The notes beneath the pieces were generated by a model. That model was given only the letters and a program-made list of their open reading frames with translations. It was not told the DNA's origin and made no database searches. A program made the position numbers and the translations under genes. A stretch of 20,249 bases of DNA from an uncultured Alphaproteobacteria bacterium (lineage in GTDB: Bacteria; Pseudomonadota; Alphaproteobacteria; UBA7985; CAJQQZ01), in contig CAJQQJ010000161.1 of assembly GCA_905480445.1 (NCBI GenBank), forward strand, positions 1 to 20,249, read 5' to 3'. Positions within the stretch are counted from its first letter, which is position 1; each line of letters begins with the position of its first letter. This document shows positions 1 to 6,446 of the stretch, piece after piece.

Positions 1-816
1 TTCGTAGTGGATAGGCAAGACCTTGCCGTAAAGCTGCTTAGTCCGCTCGACTGAGCCGCACATGCCGGGTTTCTCGACATAGGAAAAGATACCGACATAG
101 CGTTTGGTTTGTCCCTTCAACGGCGCTACGCGGTGCAGAGAATAGCGACCCTTAAAAAGCTGCAGATCGCCTGGCTCGAGGACAAGGTTGGTTACTTTGT
201 CTGAAGTGCCGTTTAAGACGCGTTCAACTTCCTCAAAATTTTCATCCGTTGACGTGCGTATAGCAGGCGCATACTGAAATTCACCGCCTTGGTCCGCGTT
301 TTGGAGCGCCAAGGTAACAGTGAAGTTGTTGGTGTCAAAGTGCCATGGGAAGCCTTGGCCTTCCTCTGCCTGATTGACAATGACGTCCGCTAAAGGGTCG
401 CCGTATGGGAAGAAATTCTCTTCTTCTAATACGCTTTGAAGGAAACTCGAGAGCGGTTGCCAGTTGTAGACGGCGCGCAGTATTGAGCCATCACCGAAAT
501 TATCTGCCGGGATAAAGGCATTTGAGCGATCGTAAAACCGCCGCTTGGGATGACTTTCGGGCAATTTTGGATCGTCTTGTGAGAAATAGGCATTGGTGCG
601 GTTGAACGACCGGTAAGCGGAGGCTGAGGCAAAGTCGGCTTCGGCTACTAATCCCGGCAAAGCAGCTGGCTTTATGAAGCTCTTGAGAACAGCACACCCA
701 TCTTTTTCCAGTGCGTTCTGAACGCTTTCGAACAAAGAGTGGTAGGCTTCGCCCTCAGGTCTATGGATCGGATAGCGCGCCAGATCGATTGTCGATGTTG
801 CTATTGCCTCGGACAT
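1..816 (-). CDS. 2-oxoglutarate/Fe(II)-dependent oxygenase, PhyH/ArpA-like (3' end outside window)
   Basis: The frame is open from ATG at 816 to the window edge: 272 codons with no stop, so the C-terminus is missing. The iron facial triad is visible as H159-x-D161 in the segment WHFDTNNFTVTL and distal H228 in LHRVAP. R239, eleven residues after H228, is the likely 2-oxoglutarate anchor. This is a double-stranded beta-helix oxygenase coupling 2OG decarboxylation to hydroxylation of a small substrate, probably cytosolic. The HFDxNNF block resembles the family that includes free-amino-acid hydroxylases and the BesD-type halogenases. Halogenases replace the Asp with a small residue, so retained D161 argues for hydroxylation (inference). 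A strong GAGGTGA ribosome site precedes the start. It is divergent from the ketopantoate reductase-like gene. The substrate is not determined. Confidence 0.82.
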   Translation of the reverse strand, partial: MSEAIATSTIDLARYPIHRPEGEAYHSLFESVQNALEKDGCAVLKSFIKPAALPGLVAEADFASASAYRSFNRTNAYFSQDDPKLPESHPKRRFYDRSNAFIPADNFGDGSILRAVYNWQPLSSFLQSVLEEENFFPYGDPLADVIVNQAEEGQGFPWHFDTNNFTVTLALQNADQGGEFQYAPAIRTSTDENFEEVERVLNGTSDKVTNLVLEPGDLQLFKGRYSLHRVAPLKGQTKRYVGIFSYVEKPGMCGSVERTKQLYGKVLPIHYE

Positions 817-835
817 TTCATCACCTCTGCCAAAG

Positions 836-841
836 ATTATA
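836..841 (-). promoter_or_regulatory. Perfect -10 hexamer upstream of the 2OG oxygenase
   Basis: The minus strand reads TATAAT, 20 nt upstream of the start codon at 816, between the oxygenase and the divergent reductase gene. The matching -35 region at 17-18 nt spacing is only T-rich (TTTTCG or TTTTTC), so the promoter is weak or activator-dependent if real. It implies a leader of about 12 nt holding just the GAGGTGA ribosome site. Confidence 0.4.
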
Positions 842-925
842 CCTTTTCGCCTTAGCTCCGAAAAAAGCCTTTGTAAAGTCTGTCGGTGAGCCGCTAAGAC
901 TTAAGAAAAGTTAAAGGACAAATCG

Positions 926-1846
926 ATGAAGATAGCTGTTGTTGGTGCTGGCGCTATGGGCTCCATTTATGCGGGCCTTATGGCTGATGCAGGTAATGAG
1001 GTCTGGTGTGTGGATCTGTGGCAGGACCATATTGATGCCATTAACACGCAAGGCCTAAGAGTTGAAGGCGTTTCGGGCGACCGAACTGTCACGTCCATCA
1101 ATGCAACAACAAATGCGGATGAGATTGGGCCTTGTGATTTGATCATTGTTGCGACCAAAGCTTCGGGTGTAAAACCTGCTTCGGAACGGCTCGGTTCTGC
1201 CATGGGTCCAGAAACAACCGTACTCTCCATCCAAAACGGATTGGGAGCAGGTGAGCTCATCAAGCAGTACTTAAACTCAGACAACATCATGATTGGTATG
1301 GCGCAGGGGTTTGGAGCCTCAATGAAAGGCCCTGGCCACGCTCACCACAATGGTATGGATCTGATCCGCATCGGTGAAATGAGTGGTGGATTAACAGTAC
1401 GGTTGAGCTCTGTGGTGGAGGTTTGGAACCAGTCAGGTTTCCAGGCAAAGGGTTTTTCAGACATTAACCAATTGGCTTGGGAAAAGTTCATTTGCAACGT
1501 TGCATTTTCTGGTCCCTGCACTGTTTTTGATCGTACTCTTGGTGAGATGATGGCTGATCCCCAATCCTGGGCAATTTGTAAAGCTTGTGCAACTGAAGCT
1601 TACGAGGCAGGCCGTGCCAAAGGTATCGCTTTGTCCTTTGATGACCCTGTTGATTACGTCACTAAGTTCGGCGAGAAGATGCCCGCCGCCCGCCCGTCTA
1701 TGTTGCTGGATCACCATGCTAAGCGTCGTTCTGAGATCGATTTCATCAACGGCATGGTCCCGGTTGTAGCCAAGGAGGTCGGCACCGCCGCTCCCTACAA
1801 CGAAGTGATTTCAGCGATAGTTAGAAGTAAAGAAGCGGAGTTCTAA
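926..1846 (+). CDS. 2-dehydropantoate 2-reductase family protein (PanE/ApbA-like)
   Basis: The protein has 306 residues, the usual length for ketopantoate reductases. The N-terminal Rossmann fold carries GAGAMGS (7-13), which binds NADP(H). The C-terminal helical domain has the family signature WEKFICNV, with the catalytic Lys expected at K187 and N191 nearby. E270, in the block around RSEIDFINGMVP, matches the conserved substrate-binding Glu region. Classical PanE reduces 2-dehydropantoate to pantoate for coenzyme A synthesis. Alphaproteobacteria often carry paralogues acting on other 2-keto acids, and no pantothenate gene is nearby, so the exact substrate is uncertain. An AAAGGAC ribosome site lies 6 nt before the ATG. 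The divergent oxygenase may share regulation. Confidence 0.85.
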   Translation: MKIAVVGAGAMGSIYAGLMADAGNEVWCVDLWQDHIDAINTQGLRVEGVSGDRTVTSINATTNADEIGPCDLIIVATKASGVKPASERLGSAMGPETTVLSIQNGLGAGELIKQYLNSDNIMIGMAQGFGASMKGPGHAHHNGMDLIRIGEMSGGLTVRLSSVVEVWNQSGFQAKGFSDINQLAWEKFICNVAFSGPCTVFDRTLGEMMADPQSWAICKACATEAYEAGRAKGIALSFDDPVDYVTKFGEKMPAARPSMLLDHHAKRRSEIDFINGMVPVVAKEVGTAAPYNEVISAIVRSKEAEF

Positions 1847-1866
1847 AGTTTACGAGCCATAGTTAA

Positions 1867-1912
1867 ACCCTAAGGTAGGGTAATCCCCGGAAAGGCAAAG
1901 CCTTGTCCGGGG
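1867..1912. repeat. Two adjacent hairpins, REP-like, before the GIY-YIG gene
   Basis: Hairpin one (1867-1881) is ACCCTA-AGG-TAGGGT, a perfect 6-bp stem. Hairpin two (1885-1912) pairs CCCCGGA with TCCGGGG and then AAGGC with GCCTT around an AAA loop, with a single unpaired G at 1905, giving 12 bp in all. Only 3 nt separate them. Neither is followed by a T-run, so they are poor intrinsic terminators. GC-rich paired palindromes of this kind resemble REP/BIME elements. The pair lies between the reductase stop (1846) and the nuclease start (1940). No second copy was seen in this window. Confidence 0.6.
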
Positions 1913-1939
1913 TCTCACTGAACCAAGGAAATCTAGAAA

Positions 1940-2233
1940 GTGGATACAGTAGCCTGGGATTACATCATGACGAACAAACCGAAGGGCACAGTCTATGTGG
2001 GTTGTACTGTTGATTTGGTCAAACGTGTTTGGGAGCACAAGTCCAAGCCGGTAAAAAGTTTCACTCAGAGATACAATCTGGACAAATTGGTTTGGTATGA
2101 ACAGCACGGCAGTCTCGATGCGGCTCGGAAAAAAGAACGGCAAATGAAACGTTGGCGTAAGGATTGGAAGTTCCGTTTAGTTGAGGAAATGAACTCAGAT
2201 TGGCAGGACTTGTTTGAGCAAATTGCTCGATGA
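1940..2233 (+). CDS. Small stand-alone GIY-YIG endonuclease-domain protein (UPF0213/YhbQ-like)
   Basis: At 97 residues the protein is essentially one GIY-YIG domain. The first motif strand is DYIM (7-10), followed by VYVG (18-21). LVKRVWEHK supplies catalytic R29, and the Glu in ARKKERQMKRW (E66) is the expected metal ligand. The C-terminal helix DWQDLFEQI is typical of the small bacterial subgroup. The start is a GTG, with AAGGAA about 10 nt upstream. The internal ATG at 1967 would remove the first motif strand, so GTG is preferred. Members are predicted Mg-dependent DNA nicking or cleaving enzymes of unknown role. The gene follows two adjacent hairpins, and the next 160 nt appear non-coding, so it may be an inserted module. 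Confidence 0.88.
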   Translation: MDTVAWDYIMTNKPKGTVYVGCTVDLVKRVWEHKSKPVKSFTQRYNLDKLVWYEQHGSLDAARKKERQMKRWRKDWKFRLVEEMNSDWQDLFEQIAR

Positions 2234-2395
2234 TGTGGCTGAGCCCGAGCGGACAGTGACACCAAACATTTCTTTCAGAATTTCCGGGGAAGTGCGCGCT
2301 GATTTGATTTCTTGTTTCTTGCATAACTGGACAGCAAGATCTTTTCGGAACTCCGCAACCTTGCTATCTAAGAGGCTCAAGTTAGGGAGCAAGCT
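2234..2395. other. Non-coding stretch between the GIY-YIG gene and the membrane protein gene
   Basis: This 162-nt gap has short open frames on both strands, but none has a convincing ribosome site or recognisable sequence. It includes a small TTCC-GG-GGAA palindrome near 2282-2291 and ends in AGGGAG, the ribosome site of the following gene. It may be the remnant of a broken gene or the right flank of a nuclease-hairpin insertion. No terminator or promoter can be called with confidence. Confidence 0.4.
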
Positions 2396-3013
2396 ATGAG
2401 AGATTCATTTCGATTGATTGCAGGCGGGATTATTCTTTTTGGTCTCGGTCTGTCTTTTTATTCTTCGGTGTTAGATACCGAACGGGAATTCCTTACAGCT
2501 TTAGTCCGGCATTTTTCATTTCTAACTATTCTGACGAACTGGCTCATCGTCTTTGCTATGTTCTTTCCCGTTTTAGCGAAGGACACGAAGATCGGGATGT
2601 TCCTTGACCGCCCGGGTGTTAGAACAGCAGTCCTGGTCTATATCATCATTGTGGCACTGGGCTATCACTTGCTTCTTGCCCACCTCTTCAACCATGGTGG
2701 TCTCGACCGAGTCAGCGACTTTGTTATCCATACGGTAGCGCCTCTGTTGGTGCTGTTTGAATGGCTAGTGTTTTCGCGCAAGAAATCCTTGTCGTTCAAG
2801 CAAGTGCCTTTCTGGTTACTCGCACCCCTCGTGTACATGGCCTACTGTGTGTTGAGAGGGGAGATGACTGGCAACTACCCTTACGACCTCATTAATGCAG
2901 ACAAGCGCGGACATGCTGCTGCATTTGCTATCTACGGTCAATTCTTAGTCGGTTACACTCTTGTGGGCTGTTTGTTGGTAGCTATAGATAAAGTCATACC
3001 GTCACGAGGATAA
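2396..3013 (+). CDS. Pr6Pr family (FAR-17a/AIG1-like) integral membrane protein
   Basis: The 205-residue protein has about six predicted membrane segments, roughly 5-23, 38-60, 76-97, 108-126, 136-152 and 176-197. The signatures are HFSFLTILTNWLIVF in helix 2, DFVIHTVAPLLVLFEWLVF in helix 4, and MAYCVLRGEMTGNYPYDLI after helix 5. This layout matches bacterial Pr6Pr membrane proteins, distantly related to eukaryotic FAR-17a/AIG1, some of which are threonine hydrolases acting on fatty-acid esters of hydroxy fatty acids. T45 or T48 and H112 lie where such residues might act, but bacterial function is unknown. The ribosome site AGGGAG precedes the ATG. It is co-directional with the TRAP genes, with an 87-nt gap containing two dyads. 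Confidence 0.8.
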   Translation: MRDSFRLIAGGIILFGLGLSFYSSVLDTEREFLTALVRHFSFLTILTNWLIVFAMFFPVLAKDTKIGMFLDRPGVRTAVLVYIIIVALGYHLLLAHLFNHGGLDRVSDFVIHTVAPLLVLFEWLVFSRKKSLSFKQVPFWLLAPLVYMAYCVLRGEMTGNYPYDLINADKRGHAAAFAIYGQFLVGYTLVGCLLVAIDKVIPSRG

Positions 3014-3038
3014 GACATAGAAAACCTCGGGATGTCTT
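3012..3038. promoter_or_regulatory. Inverted repeat downstream of the Pr6Pr gene
   Basis: AAGACAT (3012-3018) and ATGTCTT (3032-3038) form a perfect 7-bp dyad around a 13-nt spacer, starting inside the stop codon of the membrane protein gene. No T-run follows, so it is not a classical terminator. It could be a weak Rho-assisted end or an operator for the TRAP genes. Confidence 0.3.
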
Positions 3039-3062
3039 GTCAGAGCGGTAACTAAAACTAAG

Positions 3063-3093
3063 TCTCCGTCATCGAACAAAAATAAAGCGGAGA
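3063..3093 (+). promoter_or_regulatory. Potential hairpin masking the ribosome site of the TRAP binding protein gene
   Basis: TCTCCG at 3063-3068 is exactly complementary to CGGAGA at 3088-3093, and a T·G pair can add a seventh base pair. The right arm contains the GGAG Shine-Dalgarno for the ATG at 3101. Closing this 19-nt loop stem would hide the ribosome site. Whether it folds in vivo or responds to a ligand cannot be told from the sequence. Confidence 0.35.
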
Positions 3094-3100
3094 ATTTTCT

Positions 3101-4057
3101 ATGTCTTTAATCAAAAAGCTCGCCCTTGCAGGCGCAATCGCTGCGCTGCCATTTTCAATGGCCCAAGCTGAAACCAGAGTGACGTATAAGTCAGCTAAGA
3201 CGACCTCGTCTTATTATCAAATGGCGGTTCAGATATCAGAAGCCATGAAGGCTGGATCAAGCGGTGACATCATTGTTACAGTTGAAGAGAGCCAGGGTTC
3301 TGTGCAAAACGTCAAAGAAGCGGCTGTCCGCGAAGGCAACTACGTGTTCACAACACCGCCGGTCTTGGTTCGCTTGGCGCAAGGCGCGAAAGCCATGTTC
3401 AAGGACAAGGGCAATCCAAAGTATGATGAGATTCGCGCACTCTTCCCAATCCCTTCACTCACTATGCACTTTGTCATGGGCAATGACAGCGGCGTAACCG
3501 ATTTTGCTGGCTTAGAGGGCAAAACCGTTTTGATCGGCAAGGGCTCTTTTGGTGCAAAAGAAGGCGCCAAGTACCTGAAGCTCTTCGGCTTGGAAGGCAA
3601 AGTCACCTTAGCTGACGTTGAGCTATCAAATGCCGGACCGGCGTTGAAAAATGGCCAGATCGACGGCTTTGTCACCGCTGGATCTTATCCTGCCCCCAAT
3701 GTTATCGAGGCCGCCGCTGGTACTGGCGTTACAGTACTCTCGCTTTCTGATGATCAAATCGCGCAAACTAAGCGCACTAAGTTGATCATTCCTGCAGGTA
3801 CTTACGCCGGTCAGGATAGCGACATCACAACCACTTCTTTGCCAGTGGTGGCTTACACCACCACGCAGATGGATGATGACACGGCCTATGCACTTACCAA
3901 GACTTATTGGGAGCAAAAGGGATCCATGGGTTCAGCTGCTGCTTGGTGGAACGGTGTATCATACGATATGCTTTCAAACGTGACAGGAAAGATTCACCCT
4001 GGCGCAGTGAAGTATTATCAAGAACAAGGCGCGAGCCTTTCAGACGCTCATCAATAG
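3101..4057 (+). CDS. TAXI family TRAP transporter solute-binding protein
   Basis: The 318-residue protein begins with a clear Sec signal peptide, MSLIKK then a hydrophobic core, with likely cleavage after AQA at residue 23. The mature protein opens ETRVTYKSAKTTSSYYQMA, the usual first strand and ligand loop of TAXI binding proteins. Further family features are the VEESQGSVQNV and GKGSFGAKEGAKY segments, the latter after the conserved LEGKTV strand, and DGFVTAGSYPAP. It would capture an organic acid in the periplasm and deliver it to the fused permease. TAXI ligands (such as glutamate, 2-oxoglutarate or taurine) are not predictable from sequence. The GGAG ribosome site lies in a possible hairpin, and a stem-loop separates it from the permease gene. 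Confidence 0.93.
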   Translation: MSLIKKLALAGAIAALPFSMAQAETRVTYKSAKTTSSYYQMAVQISEAMKAGSSGDIIVTVEESQGSVQNVKEAAVREGNYVFTTPPVLVRLAQGAKAMFKDKGNPKYDEIRALFPIPSLTMHFVMGNDSGVTDFAGLEGKTVLIGKGSFGAKEGAKYLKLFGLEGKVTLADVELSNAGPALKNGQIDGFVTAGSYPAPNVIEAAAGTGVTVLSLSDDQIAQTKRTKLIIPAGTYAGQDSDITTTSLPVVAYTTTQMDDDTAYALTKTYWEQKGSMGSAAAWWNGVSYDMLSNVTGKIHPGAVKYYQEQGASLSDAHQ

Positions 4058-4081
4058 AGCTTTTTGCTCAATTCATGCGGG

Positions 4082-4109
4082 TGCCCGGCTTTGCATAGTC
4101 GGGCATTTT
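4082..4109 (+). terminator. Intercistronic stem-loop with T-tract between TRAP binding protein and permease
   Basis: TGCCCGGCT (4082-4090) pairs with AGTCGGGCA (4097-4105), nine pairs including one G·T, around a TTGCAT loop. TTTTCTT follows at once. This is a plausible partial intrinsic terminator inside the operon. It would let the abundant periplasmic binding protein be made in excess over the membrane permease, and would protect the upstream message end. The permease ribosome site starts only 7 nt after the T-tract. Confidence 0.65.
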
Positions 4110-4129
4110 CTTGTTAGGAGGGTTGCTTG

Positions 4130-5896
4130 TTGAGCCGTTCTTTCTGGATTGCCCTTGGCGCAATCTCTATCGCTTTTCATCTTTGGCTGATTTTTTCAGG
4201 ACTTATACCCAACCTTGTCAGCCGACCGCTGCATATGGCTTTGGCTTTGCCCTGGGTTTTGATCTTTGCAGCTAAAACTTCTTTCCACCGCTACACCGGA
4301 ACAGTTTTGTGCTTCGTTGGTCTCACAGCCTGCTTGTGGGTTGTCTTCAATGCAGAGGCCTTGGGTGACCAATACGGCTATTTGGAAAACAGAACTCAGA
4401 TCCTACCAGCTGTAACCTTGTTGATCGTAGTTTTAGAGATGGCTCGGCGAGCTATTGGCTGGCCCTTGCCTTTGGTGGCACTTCTAGCACTTGTCTACGG
4501 CATCTTTGGACATCTGGTGCCCGGTGAGTTTGGCTATGCCGGGCTTCCACTCCAGAGCTTCCTAGGCACGCTTACCATTGCCGAAGGTGGCATCTGGGGG
4601 AAGTTGACGGGTGTATCGGTTTCAATTGTTGCGATCTTCGTTATCTTTGGTGCGGTCCTCAATGCAGGAGAAGCCGGGCAAGGCTTCATGAATTTGGCGG
4701 CGCTCGCAGCAGGTAGATTGAGAGCAGGGGCGGCGAAGGTCTCGGTCTTGTCGTCTGCACTCTTTGGCTCAATCTCTGGTTCCGCGTCCGCTAATGTCGC
4801 CTCAACCGGTGCAGTGACACTGCCTGCCATGATCCGCCTGGGCTACCCCAAGTCCTTAGCTGGTGCGGTCGAAGCCGTCGCTTCTTCAGGTGGGCAAATC
4901 ATGCCGCCTTTGATGGGGGCTGGGGCTTTTGTTATGGTCGAGCTGACGGGTGTACCATACACCGGCATAATGGCCGCTGCTTTGTTACCGGCCCTCTTGT
5001 TTTTCTTTGCGGTTTGGATCGGGATCGATGCCTTTTCTTTGCGCCATGATCTTAAAGGATTGCCGAAAGATGAGCGTCCAGCGGCGAAGACTGCCTTAAC
5101 AACTGCGGCTTTCTTCCTAGTTCCATTCTCGGTTTTGCTTTGGGGAATGTTTGTTGCCGGGTACACGCCTCAATTTGCAGCCTGCCTGTCTATTATTGTT
5201 GGTGCTGTGCTCCTGGTTCTAGACGGAAGATTAACCTTCGATGCTCGAAGGACATTCTCTCGATTGGAGAAAGTTTGCCTTACAACCGGGCAACAGATCG
5301 GCACCATTGCATCAATCATCCTCTGTGCCTCGATCATTATTGGCGTACTTGGAATCACAGGGCTCGGAGTCAAAATAACCTCTTTGATTTTGTCCGGTTC
5401 AGGTGGCTATCTCTGGCCAGCTTTGTTGTTAACCGCTTTGGCCTGCTTGGTATTGGGGATGGAAGTACCAACAACCGCCGCCTATGTCATCTGTGTTTCA
5501 GTCGCGGGCCCGGCCCTAATTGATCTAGGTCTTGCACCCTTACAAGCGCATCTTTTCATTTTCTGGTTCGCCTTACTTTCCACAATCACACCACCGGTTT
5601 GTGGAGCGGTGTTTATTGCAGCGGGGATGGTGGGTGAAAACTGGCTTAAGGTAGCGGGCTCTGCCATGGCCTTAGGCATAGGGCTTTATCTTATTCCGCT
5701 CGGGATGATCGCCAATCCAGCCCTCATTGAGCTAGGCGCTCAACCGCTTTTGGCAGTCCTGTCGGCAGTCAAAGTCGCTATCGGTTTGGCCCTGATATCA
5801 TTTGGAGTGATTGCTCCGAAAGGTCTTGTTCTGAGAGCCGTGGCTGTAGCCGTAGGACTGCTTGTGTTGTTGTGGCCCTTTTTGATAAGCAGCTAA
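4130..5896 (+). CDS. TRAP transporter fused permease (DctQM type, TAXI system)
   Basis: The protein of about 588 residues has roughly 14-16 membrane segments, the size of fused TRAP permeases joining the small DctQ-like and large DctM-like subunits. The first about 130 residues form the DctQ-like part. The DctM-like core shows SGSASANVASTG (near 217-228) and ASSGGQIMPPLMGAGAFVM (near 252-270), the hallmark substrate and sodium-binding loops. A C-terminal hydrophobic extension follows STITPPVCGAVFIAAG. The start is a TTG: strong AGGAGG (4116-4121) is 8 nt from TTG 4130 and 5 nt from TTG 4127, and no in-frame ATG is near, so either TTG may be used. Expected function is sodium-driven uptake of the ligand held by the adjacent TAXI protein. 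Confidence 0.92.
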   Translation: MSRSFWIALGAISIAFHLWLIFSGLIPNLVSRPLHMALALPWVLIFAAKTSFHRYTGTVLCFVGLTACLWVVFNAEALGDQYGYLENRTQILPAVTLLIVVLEMARRAIGWPLPLVALLALVYGIFGHLVPGEFGYAGLPLQSFLGTLTIAEGGIWGKLTGVSVSIVAIFVIFGAVLNAGEAGQGFMNLAALAAGRLRAGAAKVSVLSSALFGSISGSASANVASTGAVTLPAMIRLGYPKSLAGAVEAVASSGGQIMPPLMGAGAFVMVELTGVPYTGIMAAALLPALLFFFAVWIGIDAFSLRHDLKGLPKDERPAAKTALTTAAFFLVPFSVLLWGMFVAGYTPQFAACLSIIVGAVLLVLDGRLTFDARRTFSRLEKVCLTTGQQIGTIASIILCASIIIGVLGITGLGVKITSLILSGSGGYLWPALLLTALACLVLGMEVPTTAAYVICVSVAGPALIDLGLAPLQAHLFIFWFALLSTITPPVCGAVFIAAGMVGENWLKVAGSAMALGIGLYLIPLGMIANPALIELGAQPLLAVLSAVKVAIGLALISFGVIAPKGLVLRAVAVAVGLLVLLWPFLISS

Positions 5897-5924
5897 ACTG
5901 ACCTTATTTGTAAGGAGAAAACTA

Positions 5925-6434
5925 ATGGAAATCCCTGTCTTAGAAACCGAGCGTTTGATCATGCGTGCGTTCCAGGAGGATACAGATTTCGAAGCTTACG
6001 CTGAGTTCTACGCCTCAGATCAAACCATCTACTACGGCGGGCCGCTCGATAGGGCCAGTGCTTGGCGGGCAGCCGCCGCAATGATGGGGCATTGGATCAT
6101 TAGAGGTTACGGCGCTTGGGCAGTGGAAGAAAAGTCCACCAAGGAATTCTGTGGCATAGTTGGTCTCTATTTTCCGGAAGACTGGCCAGAGCGAGAAATC
6201 ACCTGGAGTACAGTAGCAGCTAAGCAGGGCCGAGGAATTGCCGCCGAAGCTGCAAAACGGGCTAAACGCTATGCATTTGAAACCTTGGGATGGTCGCAGG
6301 TGCACAGCTGCATTTCAGCAGAGAACCTTCCCTCCATCAAGCTGGCGGAAAAGCTAGGGGCAAAGTTAGAACAGGCAATAGAGCGACCAACCAAAGGCGA
6401 GATACTTATCTATCGCCACTCAAATGAGATTTAG
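5925..6434 (+). CDS. GNAT family N-acetyltransferase (RimJ/RimL type)
   Basis: The 169-residue single-domain protein opens with LETERLIMRAF, the standard first strand of RimJ/RimL-like acetyltransferases. The acetyl-CoA pyrophosphate loop is KQGRGIAAEA (Q101-G102-R103-G104-I105-A106). The ENLPSIKLAEKLGA segment (133-146) is the conserved late helix of the fold. Members acetylate alpha or side-chain amines of proteins, antibiotics or metabolites, and the substrate is not predictable. TAAGGAG lies 7 nt upstream of the ATG, 28 nt after the TRAP permease stop, so it is probably the last gene of that transcript. It ends convergently, one base from the peptidase gene. Confidence 0.88.
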   Translation: MEIPVLETERLIMRAFQEDTDFEAYAEFYASDQTIYYGGPLDRASAWRAAAAMMGHWIIRGYGAWAVEEKSTKEFCGIVGLYFPEDWPEREITWSTVAAKQGRGIAAEAAKRAKRYAFETLGWSQVHSCISAENLPSIKLAEKLGAKLEQAIERPTKGEILIYRHSNEI

Positions 6435-6446
6435 GTTACCAAATCT
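6427..6446. promoter_or_regulatory. Palindrome spanning both stop codons of a convergent gene pair
   Basis: AGATTT (6427-6432) pairs with AAATCT (6441-6446), and GGT (6434-6436) with ACC (6438-6440), with one bulged A at 6433. The stem covers the TAG of the acetyltransferase and the TAA of the C69-like gene. With a one-base intergenic gap this is the only local candidate for ending transcripts in both directions, though no T-tract follows on either side. Confidence 0.35.

Noticed and set aside
1850..2143. Minus-strand frame opposite the GIY-YIG gene, reading through the hairpins
   Set aside because: It is antisense to a gene with catalytic motifs and its sequence includes the palindromes; no family recognised.
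2195..2392. A 65-codon minus-strand frame (MLPNLSLLDSKVAEF...) in the gap after the GIY-YIG gene
   Set aside because: It overlaps the end of the nuclease gene, has no recognisable family and no convincing ribosome site. It could be a gene remnant, but that is unsupported.
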